Assembly: GCF_002119665.1 (NCBI RefSeq) | Contig: NZ_CP021111.1 | Location: forward strand, 4,278,001 to 4,342,000 | Length of the DNA stretch: 64,000 nt | Source of the DNA: Bordetella genomosp. 13 | Lineage (GTDB): Bacteria; Pseudomonadota; Gammaproteobacteria; Burkholderiales; Burkholderiaceae_B | Reading direction: 5' to 3' | In this document: positions 17,039 to 28,500 of the stretch, in pieces | Numbering within the stretch: the stretch's first letter is position 1 | How the letters are laid out: the number at the start of each line of letters is the position of its first letter | Notes under the pieces: generated by a model | Database searches by the model: none | Told to the model about the DNA's origin: nothing | Seen by the model: the letters and a program-made list of their open reading frames with translations, nothing else | Made by a program: the position numbers and the translations under genes

Positions 17039-17578
17039 ATGACTCAGCCACCCGAAACGCCCCATTCCAGGAAGGTCCTGCACCTGCCCGACGAAGCGGC
17101 CACCGAGGCGCTGGCCCGCCAGCTGGCCCCCCTGGTGGACGGTCGCGCCGGCGTGCCGCCTGGGGGACGGATCCACCTTAGCGGCGACCTCGGCGCGGGC
17201 AAAACGGCCTTCACGCGCGCGCTGTTGCGCGAATGCGGCATCCGGGGTCGGATCAAAAGTCCCAGCTATGCGCTGCTTGAGTCTTATAAAATTTCTAGCT
17301 TATACTTCTATCACTTTGATTTTTATAGATTTAGCGATCCGCGCGAATGGCTAGACGCCGGGTTCAGAGATTTGCTGCGCGACGATGCAGTCGTTCTCGT
17401 CGAATGGCCCGAGCGTGCAGGGGAGCTGTTACCGCCCCCGGACCTGCTGATCGCCCTGGATTACGCCGGCCAGGGGCGTGACGCAGCCCTGACCGCGTAC
17501 ACCGCTCGAGGACAAACATGGTTGAACGCGATCATCCCCCCGCCCTCGATGCAGGCTCCGCCACCCGCCGGCGCCTGA
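17039..17578 (+). CDS. tsaE: tRNA threonylcarbamoyladenosine biosynthesis ATPase TsaE
   Basis: 179 residues. P-loop [20 protein letters not shown] switch-like segment, [15 protein letters not shown] and [15 protein letters not shown] are the TsaE signatures. TsaE works with TsaB, TsaC and TsaD to make t6A37 in ANN-decoding tRNAs; the other partners are not in this window. About 60 bases in the middle (17281-17340, around [20 protein letters not shown]) are strikingly AT-rich and use codons rare in this genome (TTA, AAA, ATT, AGA). The C terminus overlaps amiC by 61 bases in another frame and ends in a proline-rich tail not needed for the fold. Confidence 0.93.
   Translation: MTQPPETPHSRKVLHLPDEAATEALARQLAPLVDGRAGVPPGGRIHLSGDLGAGKTAFTRALLRECGIRGRIKSPSYALLESYKISSLYFYHFDFYRFSDPREWLDAGFRDLLRDDAVVLVEWPERAGELLPPPDLLIALDYAGQGRDAALTAYTARGQTWLNAIIPPPSMQAPPPAGA
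17277..17306 (+). promoter_or_regulatory. Candidate sigma-70 promoter inside tsaE for amiC
   Basis: TTGAGT (17277-17282) and TATACT (17301-17306) are separated by 18 bases, in an AT-rich patch inside tsaE, 212 bases before amiC. It would give amiC its own promoter. Support is only the hexamers and the base composition. Confidence 0.4.
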
Positions 17579-18930
17579 TCAGCGTCGCCGCCACGTTGAT
17601 GGTGCTGCCCGTGCTGCCGCGCATGGCGCAGGCAGCGACCATCCTGGCGGTGCGTACCTGGCCGGCCGATGAATACACCCGCGTCACCCTCGAGCTCGAC
17701 CACGAACTGAAGGCCGAGCATTTCACGCTCGAAGGCCCCCACCGCCTGGTGGTGGATATCGAGGGCCTGTCGGTCAGCGCGGCGCTGAACGATCTGGTCT
17801 CGAAAGTGCGTCCCGGCGACCCCTACATCAGCGGCCTGCGCGTGGCGCAGAACCGGCCCAATGTCGTGCGCATCGTGTTCGACCTGAAGCAGGCCGTGGC
17901 GCCGCAGGTGTTCACGCTGAAGCCCGTTGCCGACTACCAGTACCGCCTCGTCCTCGACCTGTACCCCAAGATCGCGCAAGACCCGCTGATCGCCATCCTG
18001 AACAAGCAGGCCGGTCCCGACGTGGACGATCCGCTGGCGCGCGTGCTGGACGAGATCGCGCGCAACGGCACGGCCCAGAGCCAGGGCGGCAACGAGAACC
18101 TGCCCATGAAGCCGGGCCAGCAGGCGGCGCCCGCGCTGCCCACGCCCACGCCGCGCCCGCCGGCCGTGGCGGTGCCCACGCCCACGCCCTCCACCCCGCG
18201 TCAGGCCAGCGGCCGCAAGCGCATGCTGACCATCGCGCTGGATCCGGGCCATGGCGGCGAGGATCCCGGCGCCATCGGCCGCTCGGGCCTGCGCGAAAAA
18301 GACGTGGTGCTGAGCATCGCGCGGCGGCTGAAGACGCTGATCGACGCGCAGCCCTACATGCGCGCCTACCTGACGCGCGACGACGACTACTTCGTGCCGC
18401 TGCACGTGCGCGTGCAGAAGGCGCGGCGCGTGCGCGCCGACCTGTTCGTGTCCATCCACGCCGATGCCTTCATCAAGCCCACCGCCAACGGCACGTCGGT
18501 GTTCGCGCTGTCCAATCGCGGCGCCACCAGCGCCCAGGCGCGCTGGCTGGCCGACAAGGAGAACGCGGCCGACCTGATCGGCGGCGTCAACCTGGGCTCG
18601 CATGACCGCCAAGTCCAGAAAGTGCTGCTCGATCTGTCGACCACCGCGCAGATCAATGATTCGCTGCGGGTCGGCACGGCCTTTCTCGACGAACTGCGCA
18701 AGATCAACCGCCTGCACAAGAACGAAGTCGAGCAGGCCGGCTTCGCCGTGCTCAAGGCGCCCGACATCCCCTCCATCCTGGTCGAGACGGCATTCATCAG
18801 CAATCCGCGCGAAGAGGCGCTGCTGAAGTCGGAATCGCATCGCGAGAAACTCGCGCAGGCCATGCTCACCGGCATCGATCGCTATTTCACGGCCAATCCG
18901 CCCCTGGCGCGGGTGGGCGACGTGTCGTAG
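17518..18930 (+). CDS. amiC: N-acetylmuramoyl-L-alanine amidase (AmiC-like)
   Basis: 470 residues. A periplasmic zinc amidase that cleaves the stem peptide from peptidoglycan during cell separation. It has a Tat-type signal ([16 protein letters not shown], cleavage after AQA at about residue 40), an AMIN domain (about 40-150) for envelope targeting, a proline-threonine-rich linker around residues 200-230, and an Amidase_3 domain: DPGHGGEDPG, SIHADAF and the ILVETAFISNP block supply the zinc ligands and catalytic glutamate. The start overlaps tsaE by 61 bases, a common tsaE-amiC arrangement upstream of mutL; here the sigma/FHA locus and dedA are inserted between amiC and mutL. Confidence 0.93.
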   Translation: MVERDHPPALDAGSATRRRLISVAATLMVLPVLPRMAQAATILAVRTWPADEYTRVTLELDHELKAEHFTLEGPHRLVVDIEGLSVSAALNDLVSKVRPGDPYISGLRVAQNRPNVVRIVFDLKQAVAPQVFTLKPVADYQYRLVLDLYPKIAQDPLIAILNKQAGPDVDDPLARVLDEIARNGTAQSQGGNENLPMKPGQQAAPALPTPTPRPPAVAVPTPTPSTPRQASGRKRMLTIALDPGHGGEDPGAIGRSGLREKDVVLSIARRLKTLIDAQPYMRAYLTRDDDYFVPLHVRVQKARRVRADLFVSIHADAFIKPTANGTSVFALSNRGATSAQARWLADKENAADLIGGVNLGSHDRQVQKVLLDLSTTAQINDSLRVGTAFLDELRKINRLHKNEVEQAGFAVLKAPDIPSILVETAFISNPREEALLKSESHREKLAQAMLTGIDRYFTANPPLARVGDVS

Positions 18931-18932
18931 CA

Positions 18933-18951
18933 GCCGACGCTGCGCGTCGGC
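18933..18951. terminator. Possible hairpin terminator between amiC and the ECF sigma gene
   Basis: Perfect 8-bp stem GCCGACGC / GCGTCGGC with a TGC loop, two bases after the amiC stop and 32 bases from the convergent sigma gene stop. Neither side has a U-run, so termination by this hairpin alone is uncertain. Confidence 0.35.
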
Positions 18952-18983
18952 ATATCGGCGGCGTCCCTCATCGCGCTGGCCGT

Positions 18984-19511
18984 TCAGCCCGGCGCGGCGC
19001 AACAATCCCGCGCGCGGCGCAGCGCGGTATCGACCTTGCGCAGCGACAGCCCGTACCGGCCCGCGACCTGCTGCCGGCTCTGCTCGTCCAGGCTGATGGC
19101 CGCGAGCACGGCCTGGTCGCGGCGCGACAGGCGCGCCACCGCGCGAGCGACGGCCCGCAGTTCGGAACGCAGTTCGGCCAATGCGGCCGGACCCGCGCCG
19201 GCATCGGGCACCGCTTCGAGCAACGCCGGCACGCCGGCCTCGTGCGCCGCGCGCCATAGACCTTCGGCGCGCAGCCGGTCGATGGCCGCGTTGCAGGCCA
19301 CTTTGTACACATAGGCTTGCGGGCAACCGGCCATGGGCGCGGCGCGCCGCTCGCCCAGGCATACCCAGGCATCGTGCAGGCTCTCGCGCGCCAGGTCGGC
19401 GCAGCCCAGGCGCATGCTCAGGCGGCGGTGCAGGCGCGCGTAGTCCTCGACCAGGCACGCCCGCAGCCGCACGGTGTCGGCCGCGGCCGGCCCCGCTGTG
19501 GGTGGCGGCAT
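18984..19511 (-). CDS. ECF-type RNA polymerase sigma factor (FecI-like)
   Basis: 175 residues. A region 2-like segment (YARLHRRLSMRLGCADLARE, SLHDAWVCL, PQAYVYKVACNAAIDRLRAE) and a region 4 HTH (LSRRDQAVLAAISLDEQSRQ, QVAGRYGLSLRKVDTALRRA) identify a short ECF sigma factor of the FecI type. It starts 3 bases after the stop of the giant haemagglutinin-like gene on the same strand, so it is almost certainly in that transcript. It has no adjacent anti-sigma gene of its own; the nearest FecR is upstream of the haemagglutinin gene. A positive loop driving the surface-protein operon is one possibility. Confidence 0.85.
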   Translation of the reverse strand: MPPPTAGPAAADTVRLRACLVEDYARLHRRLSMRLGCADLARESLHDAWVCLGERRAAPMAGCPQAYVYKVACNAAIDRLRAEGLWRAAHEAGVPALLEAVPDAGAGPAALAELRSELRAVARAVARLSRRDQAVLAAISLDEQSRQQVAGRYGLSLRKVDTALRRARDCCAAPG

Positions 19512-19514
19512 GGT

Positions 19515-22500
19515 TTACAGGCCCAGGTTGGCGCGCTCTTGCGAGGTCAACTGGCGGCGCGCGCCTTCCGGCAATTCCCCAAGGCCCAGCACGCGCACGG
19601 CATTGCGCGGGTTGTATGCGGCGCCGCCCGCGTCGCTGGCCCGGTCGCCGGGCGGCGATGCGGGCGGCTCATTGCCGAAGCCGAGGATCTGCACGCTGAT
19701 GATCGACGGCAAGTTCTGCCGCGCCGCCGTGCGCGTGCGCGATACGGCGTCCTGGGCGGTCGTGGCCGCGTTGGTGGCGGCCGCGCTGGCGCTGGTCAGG
19801 GCCCCGGTGTTCACCACCGCCGCCACCGGCACGCCCTTGGATTCCCCCTGCACCTGGACGTTGGCCGCGTTGAGCACGTGCAGCGCCGCCACGTTGATGT
19901 CGCCCGACACCCGGATGCCTGCTTCTCCCGCGTCGATCGTGCCCAGCGGCGCGATCAGGTCCACGTCGCCCGGCGGCACCTCCGGAATGGGCGCCAGCGT
20001 GGCGATGCCCGCGCCGGAAGACGGCGCCTGCGGCGACAGCGCCGCGTTGCCCCACCGGTCGTAGACGCGCCGCGGCGGCGTGTAGATCACCGTGGTCTTG
20101 GCGCCCCGCCCCGCGTTGATGTCGCCCTCCGCCGACCACCCGAGGATGCTGCCGCCGAAAGTGGTCATGATGCGAGAGAGGCCCAGCAGGATCGAGCCGC
20201 GCGAGTACAGTGAAATGTCACCCTCGCCCTGCGTGACGATGCCCGACATGCCGCCCGGCACCACGCCCTGCACGCCCACCACGATCTGCCCGGCCGGCAC
20301 GAGCACGCTGACATTGCCGCCGAACTGGGTGCGCAGGGAACTGTCGATCGTCTTATAGGACGGGGCATCCGGCGTGCCGGTGGCGGAGCTGAACATGGTG
20401 AAATCGCCGCCGCGCGCGATCGCCGCGTACTTCTGCGCATAGGGCTGGCCCGCCGCGTCGCTGCCTTGCGGGTCCAGACCGGACTGGATCTGCGCGGCCA
20501 GGTCCCCGCCCGTCTCGTAGATCGGGAACAGCGCGGCGATCGCCTGCCGGCCGCGCAGATAGCTGCCATGGCGCGGGCTGGTCGGGTCGTTGTATTCGCG
20601 CCCGCCGGCCTTCAGTTCGGCGTAGTAGACGTTGCGCAGATAGACCCGTTGCTGCTCCTGCGGCAGCGCCGCGAAGAAGGCGCGCGCATCGGTCGTGCCG
20701 TCGTACTGCTGCGCGTAGCGCCCGCGCAGCCAGTTCACCAGGTACGCCTGGCTGACGTCCGCGTACTCGCGGTTCAGGTCGCGCAGCGACTTGCCCTGCG
20801 CCGCGCGCGACCCATTCAGCTCGTCCTGCCTGGCCGCCAGCCAGTCCGGCGCGCCGGCGTCGTCGCCCTGATAGCCGAACTCGTGGCGCAGCCAGCCGGC
20901 CAGCGTCAGTTCGCCGCCGTAGACCCGCGCCACCTTGCCCGGCTGATCGGCCAGCGGATGGCCCGGGCTCATGTCGGCCTGGTTGGCCGGATCGAGATAC
21001 AGCGCCGCCAGCGCGGTCCAGTCGGGGCCGGCGGCGCCCGCGCCGGCCTGCACGGCGATCGACGCGCCCGGGCGGATGTCGCCCTCCGCGACCGGACCGA
21101 TGGAGACGAGCGAGCCCTGGTCGGCCTGATAGATGTCGCCGCCCGCCGTCACCTCCAGCGTGCCGGGGCCGGCGATCCTGAGATTGGCATAGATGATGTC
21201 GCGGCCCGCCTGGACGATCGATATGTCGTTGTCGCCGCTGTGGACGATCAGGCCGCCGATGCCGGCCTCGTCCAGCCAGTCGGAAGCGCGGTCGTCCACC
21301 CCGCCGGCGCCGATGATGTCGCGGCCGGCCCGCATCCACACCGGGCCGCCGCCGACATAGGCGGGCTGCCCCGTCGTCGGATTCCGGACGTACCCCGTGC
21401 GCAGGTTGGTGATGTCCCCGTGCACGGCGTAGAAGCGCATGGGTCCGTAGGCCGTGGCGCCGCCCTCTTCCGGGCCCCAGATCGTGAGGTAATTGCCTTC
21501 TCCGCTGGGGTTGTAGCCGTAGTAGATCGAATCGCGCGCCAGCAGATCGAGCCGGGCGCTGGGCGAGGGCATCAGCTCGGCCCGGCCGGCCACCAGCACG
21601 TCGCCGCCGGCGGCCACGACGCCGAGCGCCGGGGGATAGGGACGATCCGAGTAGGCGTCGGTGTAGTAGTCGTTGAAGGCCCCGCTGGTCGCCGAATAAG
21701 AGGAGATGGGCGCGACCGAGCCGCCCGCGGAGAACAGGTCGATGGCGGTGCGGTCCGTCCACAGCGAGAAACCCGGCGCGCTGATGGACGGAATGTACGA
21801 GCCCCCGGCGCTGGCCAGGTCGGTCGCGCCGGAATCGGTGGCATGCAGCAGGACGAGGTCGCCGCGCGTGTTGAGCCGGGCGCGGCTGTCGCCGAGCGCC
21901 AGCATCAGGCCGCTGTCGGGCCGTCGGTCGTAGGGATGCGTGGGGTCGATCGGCCGCGGGTCGGGATAGCCCACCGGAAAGCCGTAGTTCAGATCGGTCA
22001 CCAGGCCGATGGCCGAGGCGGTCACCGACACGTCGCCGCGGACGCTCACGAGCATGCCGGCTCCCGGGTTGTTCGGGTGCACGAGCGGTGCGGCGTTCAG
22101 GCGGCCGCCGATCTGCATCACGATATCTCCGCCGCCCGTCTGCCGCAGCGTGCCGCCGGCGTCGACATGGCCTCCGCCGCCGACCGCGACGACCAGGCCG
22201 CCGGACCGGGTCTCGTACAAGCCCATGTCCGGGTTGACTTCCATGGTCTGCGGCGTCGTGACGCCGGCATCGCCGCCCGCCACCAGCGTGACATTGCCGC
22301 CGCCCAGCGCGCCGATGCCGTCGAATCCGGCCAGTTCGTCCAGCCCCCAGGTGTCCGTGATATAGGCGCCGAAATTGATGCCCCAGGCGCCGTCCTGCCA
22401 GCGCAGCCATTCGTTGACGCGCCGCTGGTTCGTGTCGAGGTCGCTGATGTAGGCATAGCCGGTCATGTCGCGGCCCGCCTCGACGCGCACGTCGCCGCCG

Positions 22501-25500
22501 CCGTCGGTCAGCCATATGCCGCTGTAGGCCTGCGTTTCCGGCAAGGCGGCGCCGGCGGTGTAGACGCCGAAGCGCGAGGCATGGCGGTAGTCGCGGCCGG
22601 CGATCATGTCGAGATAGCCGGTGCCGGTGCGCACCACGCTGATCGCCTCGAGTATCCAGCCGCCGGCGCGATGGCGGTCCTCGAGAACCAGGTCGCCGCC
22701 CGCGTCCAGCGCCTGGACGGGGCGGACCGCGCGGGTATCGCTGGCCGCGAGATCGGCCCCGGAGACGAAACGCATGGACCAGGACTGCGAGCCCGGCGCG
22801 AGCATCGGCGCAAGCGCCCACACCTGTCCGGCGCGGCCGTCTTCCCAGTTGTAGTCGTCCGGGGAGGGCGGCGGCGGCGCGAAGCCGTCGTTGATGCTGC
22901 CGTTGATCTTGATGTCGCCGCCCGCGCGCACGACGAGCACGCCGGGCTCGCCCGAGCCTCGCACGCCGGGATCTGCGCCGGGACCGTAGCGATGGCCGGA
23001 GAGATCGAGATCGCCCTGCGTCGCCAAGCCGCCGGTGCTCGAGATCTCGACGCCGGGCCGCAGGTGGAAGGCCGGACCGTAGGTCCGCAGTCCGGCGAGC
23101 CGCGCCTGCAGCGCGCCATTCGCGCCGGCCGCGGCGATGAAGGCGGCGCTGTCGCCATGGATGCCGTCCAGGTAGCCCTGGTCGATGATGCCGCCCGCAG
23201 GCATATAGCCGCGGAACCCATTGACCGCGATGCTGGCCGCGCCCGAGACGTCGACGCGGGCCGCCGCGTCGATGCCGATGTCGTCGCCGCCCACGCGCGG
23301 CGCGTTGATCTCCAGCCGGCCGCGCGCAATGCCGTCGGCCGAGCGCATGTCGATCGCGGCGCCCTGGGCCAGCATCACGGCGCCCCGGCTCGCGGTCAGT
23401 TCGATCACGCCGCGATTGGAGGCGTCGATCGCCGCGCCGCGGCTGTCGGCCTGCAGCACCGTGCCGCGCACGTCGAGCACCGCGCCGGCGGCCAGCGTGA
23501 GGCCGTCGCGCGCCGACAACCGGATGCTGCCGGCTTTCCCGCCGCTGGCATCGATACGGCCGTTGACGACCAGGCTGCCGCCATCGACCGAGATCGTGAC
23601 GAACCGCGCCTTCACCTCGCTGCCGACGGCCAGGTCGCCGCGTCGGGTGGTGAAGCGGCGTTCGCCGAAGAATCCGCCGTCGTTCAGGACCGTGTTCAGG
23701 CCGCCGAAATCGGCGATGGTGTCCGCGGACAGCGAGAAGCCGCCCGCGTTGCCGCCGTCGGCGCCGCCGCGCAGGGTGCCGGAGAACAGCGCGACGCCTT
23801 GCGCCGCCGCGGCGTCGATCGCGCCGGCGTCGTTGTCGCGGGCCGATACGTCGATCACCGAACCGGCGGACTGCGTGATGCGGCCCGCGTGGCTTTCCAT
23901 CTCGAGCGTGCCGCCCCAGCTGTGTTTCGTCACCTCGAAGAACGGAATGGCGCGGCCGGCCAGGTCGACGACCGCGCGATCGCCGAACGCGATATCGCCT
24001 TGCGCCGTCATCACCAGGCGTCCGCTCGGCAAGGCGGCCGTGGTATCGAGCAGGATCGAGCTGCCCTGCAGGCGGATCTCGCCGCCCAGGTCGGCTTGCG
24101 ACGACGCAGCCGCGGTCGTGCCGGCCGCGTTCACCGCGATCGCGCCGCCCGCGCGGATGTCGATCATCGCTCCGCTGTCGGCCGTCAGCAGCGGCGTGGT
24201 GATGGTGAGATCGCCGCCCGCGTAGGACGCCGCGTCCGTGCCGCTTCGATAGAAGGAAACGCGGCCGCGGTTGTTGGCGGTCAGCTTCTCGCTGGCCACG
24301 AGATCCACACCCGAGAAACCGAGCGCCAGCCGCTCGACCTCCGCGCTGTTCTGGCTGAACGCCAGCGGATCGTAGCCAAAGTGGATCTCGCGCGCCTGGA
24401 ACGCGAGATGGCCCGAGCCCGTGCCGGCGCCGCCGGGCTGCACGGCGGGCGGCTGCAGGCTCGCGTAGGGATCGGCCACCGTGCCGCTGCCCGTGGCAAT
24501 GCCGTTCCAGACGAGCGTGTCGGCCGCCAGCACCGCGGAGGTGTCCGCTCCGCCCCAGCCGTAGATGGCCGGCGTGTTGAGCACGACCATGGTTTCGTAC
24601 GAACCGCCCGCGCGGTTGCGTGCGTCCAGCGACACATCGCCATAGAAGCGGATCCCGTCGCGCGCCGAGAACGACAGGCGCTCCAGGGCCGCCAGATTCG
24701 TCGTGGCGGGGCTGAGCAGGCGATCCAGCGTCGTCTGGGTGAGGTTCCAGCCCGTGCCCAGCACGCCCGCCGCCTGGGCGGCGGCCAGCGAGCTTTCCGT
24801 TCCCACGTTCACGGCCGGCAGGCTCAGCGCCAGGTAGCGCGCGTTCAACTGTGCCTGCCCGAGCGAGAGCTGGTCCGAGGCCACGAACCCGATAGTGCCG
24901 CGCGTGCGCAGGACTGCGCCGTCGTCCACCACCAGACGGCTGGAGACGCTGTTTCTGGGCACCACGGCCGGCAGGAGATTGAGCCAGCCGTTGGCCACCA
25001 CGAGCACCGAGCCGAATTGCGTGTCATCCGGCGTATTGCCGTTGGCGAAGACATAGCCGAGCGTGGAGTCGGGGACCGCGAAAGTATTGCGTGTGGTGTC
25101 CAGGACCGCGCCGTCCTCGACGGACACGTTGTTGCTCGCCAGCAGGATCTGCCCGGCCTCTAGCACTGCGCCCTTGCGCACGGCGATGTCAGCGTCCGTG
25201 AACAGGCGGCCCCGCAGGTAGACGTTGCCGCCCGAGCGGTAATCGTATCCGCCGCCGACGAACAGGGTTCCGGTGGCGAAGCGCGACAGGTCTTCCGCGT
25301 CCAGCGACACCATGCCCGCCGTGGCCGCGCTGCCGGCGGCCTTGATTTCCACGTCCTTATGGGCCTGGACCAGCAGCGAGCCGGCATAGCCGCCCTCGTC
25401 CGGCCCGAAGCGCGCGACGCCCTTGAAGTCCAGGGCTTCGCCGGCCTCCTCGAACGTCAGCACCAGTTGCTTGCCGTCCAGGGGCAGGCGGGCCCGCGTG

Positions 25501-28500
25501 GTGCCGAACCGGGCGGCCTGCTCCAGCGCGAAGCGGCTGTAGCTGGCCTCGTTGTATTGCGAATGCGCGCGCACGGCCTGCGCGGGCGTCACCACGATCT
25601 GGTTGGGCAGGACGGCGCCGATGCCGGTGTTGGCGACACCGAGATAGCCGCCCGCGGAGTAAGAACCGTTGGACAGCGCGATCACGCCCGGATCGCGCCG
25701 CAGCCCGGCGCCGATCTCGACGCGAAAGGCGCCGGGCAGCAGGGCGAAGTTCGACGGCAGCAAGGTATACGTGCCCGCGGCGAGTCCGGGAATGCCCGCG
25801 GGCACCTGGACTTGCTGGCCGACGGCCGGGTCGCCCGCCCCCTTTTCCTGCATGAGAGGCGCGTAGTCCGCGGTATAGCCGGGCACGATGGCGTAGACGC
25901 GGTTGCCGGCCGCGCTAAAGCCGAAACTGGGATTGGCCGCCGCCAGCGGCGTCCTGAGGATGTCGACCGAACCGCCGCGGCCGGCGACGAAGCCGGCCCC
26001 GGCCAGCTCGCCGCCGCCCGAGAGGTCGAGCACGGCGCCGGGTTCGGCCTCGAACCTGTCCGCGACGATCTCGACCCTGCCCATGGCGTCCAGCGCCATG
26101 AGATTGGGCAGAGTCAGTTCCCGGCCGTTGTAGTGGTACTTGAGACCGTCCACCGTGCCGCCATAGGGGATGGCCAGCCCTGCAGCGCTGACGGAAGTGA
26201 TGCTGCCGTCGCGCAACAGTACGCGCCCGCCGTTCTGATATTCGTAGAACCCCGCGCCTCCCACGCTGACGCCCAGGCGGATGTCGCCCAGCGGCGCGTG
26301 CAGCACGCCGCCCTGGTCGATGAGACCGGCAAGCAGGCCGAGCGAGCCGAAGATGGACATGGGCGCCGGCGCGGCGCGGCCGTTGCTCCGGATGGCCAGG
26401 ACGCTGTCGGGGCGGGGCCGGACACTGCCGTCCTGCTTGACGGCGCCGGCGAGTATCGTCGCCTTCGCGCCAGTCACGGGATAGATCTGCGACGCCGTCA
26501 GCGTCATGTTGCCCGCCGTGGCGATCGACCCGCCGCGCAGGCGGATGTCGCCCCGGCTGGAAAGATGGATGTCCGCGAAGCCCGCCGCCTCGAACGGACG
26601 CGTGATGGTTGCGAAATTCGATCCGGGCACGAAGGCGATGTCGTAGCTGTCGGAGGCGCCGAACGCGAGCCAGTTGCCGATATCGATCAGGTCCGCCTCG
26701 ACCGCCAGGGTGGCGGCGTTGGCCGTCACGGCCGGCTGCCAGGAACCCCCCTTCACCTTGCGCAGGCCGGAGTGCAGCCCCTCCATGCCGCTCACCCCGC
26801 GCGACACCGAGCCGTCCAGACGCACGACTGGCGCCGAGAGGGCGACATGGGCGCCGGGCGTCTCGTCGGCCACGGCGATCACGCCGCGCCGCAGGGCCAG
26901 GCCCTGGTTCAGTTGCAGCGATACGTCGCCCTCGAAGCGGATGACGTCGGCGCTCCACAACGACAGGCTGCCGAAGCCGCCGGCACGCACCTGTTCGGCG
27001 CTGATCCGCGCCTGCGCATAGCCCAGCGCCGCGTGGTCTTCGCCCGGCGCCAGCCCGGCGGGCAGTAAGGACGGCTGGCGCGTCTGCGACACGCTCAGGA
27101 TGCGCGGCGCCTTGACCGCATCGGGGACGCCGTCGCCGTAGAAGCGCGTTTCGAGCACCAGGTTGAGGCTGCCGTCCGCCGCGCCCGCGCCGCCGCCGGC
27201 CGCGCGCATCTCGCCGTCCAGCGCAAGCCCCGTGGACGAAGCGAGGGTGATCGTGCCGCCCTTGCCCGCCAGGGTCCGCAAGCCGGAACGCGTCGACGGA
27301 CCGGCCGTGCCGGCGTCCAGGTCTATTGTCGCGCTGGCCGCGGACGCGTCCAGCACGGCGCCTGGACGGACGATCACCAGCAAGGGCGTGAGCGATGCCG
27401 GCAGCGCGGGGTCGTCCAGCGAGCTGGCATCGGTGCCGATGCGGATCGTGCCGCCGTCATGGACGTGCGCGAAAGGCCGGCCGCCCGGCTCGTCGCGTCC
27501 GCTCACCGCGCGCCCGGCTACGTCGAGCACGGCATTGCCGCCTATCCATATCGAGCGCCCCGACACGGGATCGCCCGGCTGGCCGATGCCCAGCCCGCTG
27601 TTGATGGCGATCGTGCCGCCCCACGCGTCGAGCCGGCCGTCGATCGTGACCTGCCCGTTCGCCGAGATGGCGATCGACTGGCCGGGGTCGACTTCGATGC
27701 GCGAGCCGGTGCCGATCGTCACCCCCGCGGCGTTGACGAAAGACAGGCTGGCTCCCTTGCGCTGCGCGAACGCCGCGCCTGTGGGATCCGCCTGGTAGAG
27801 CGGCGGCGTCCACACCTGGAAGTCGTCCCCCTCCGCCGGCGCGGCAGCACCGGTTTCGGCCAGCCGGTACACCGGCATTTCCACGTCCACGACCGTGCCG
27901 TCCGCGACGGCGATGGAAGTGGGCAGCGCCCCGCCCCCGATCTCGTAGTGCGCGAAGCCGCTGCGAAAGAGGCCGGGCCTCAGCAGGACCTGCCCGGCCT
28001 GCAGCGCCGCGCCGTCCTCGGCGACCAGCACCGGCAAGCCGCCCACGCTGAGCGTGCCGCCTCCCGCGACGCCATGGCCGAGCAAGGCGCCGTCCAGCGT
28101 CAGCCGGCCCGCGGCCGCGCCGCCGCTGTTGACGTAGAGATTGGCCGCGAGGGTGATGTCGCCGCCCTTGCCGCCCCGCACCTGCCCGTCCTCCAGGATG
28201 GCCGCGCCCGAGGACACGTCGATCCGGCTGCCCGCCGCAAGCGCCAGGTCCCCCGTGGCGGCGAGGTGGACTTCGCCGCCGTCGATCCAGCCGCGCCGGC
28301 TCGCGCCGGCGGCATCCTGCGCGGCATCGGCCCGCACGCCGCGCAGGTCCAGCACCGCGCCTGCGCGCAGCGAGATCCGCGAGCCGCCGTCGACGTCCAG
28401 CAGCGGGCTCGCCGGCCCCCAACGCTGATCGTGGTCGAAGACATTGGTGGCGTCGACAGCTCCGCCGCGCGCGGTGACCGTGGCGGCGATGTCGACGTCC

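Noticed and set aside
20466..25163. Open frame of 1565 codons on the + strand inside the giant haemagglutinin gene
   Set aside because: It is antisense to a gene with clear domain structure. High GC makes stop codons rare in the complementary frames, and the encoded sequence is arginine/alanine/valine-rich with no recognisable domain.
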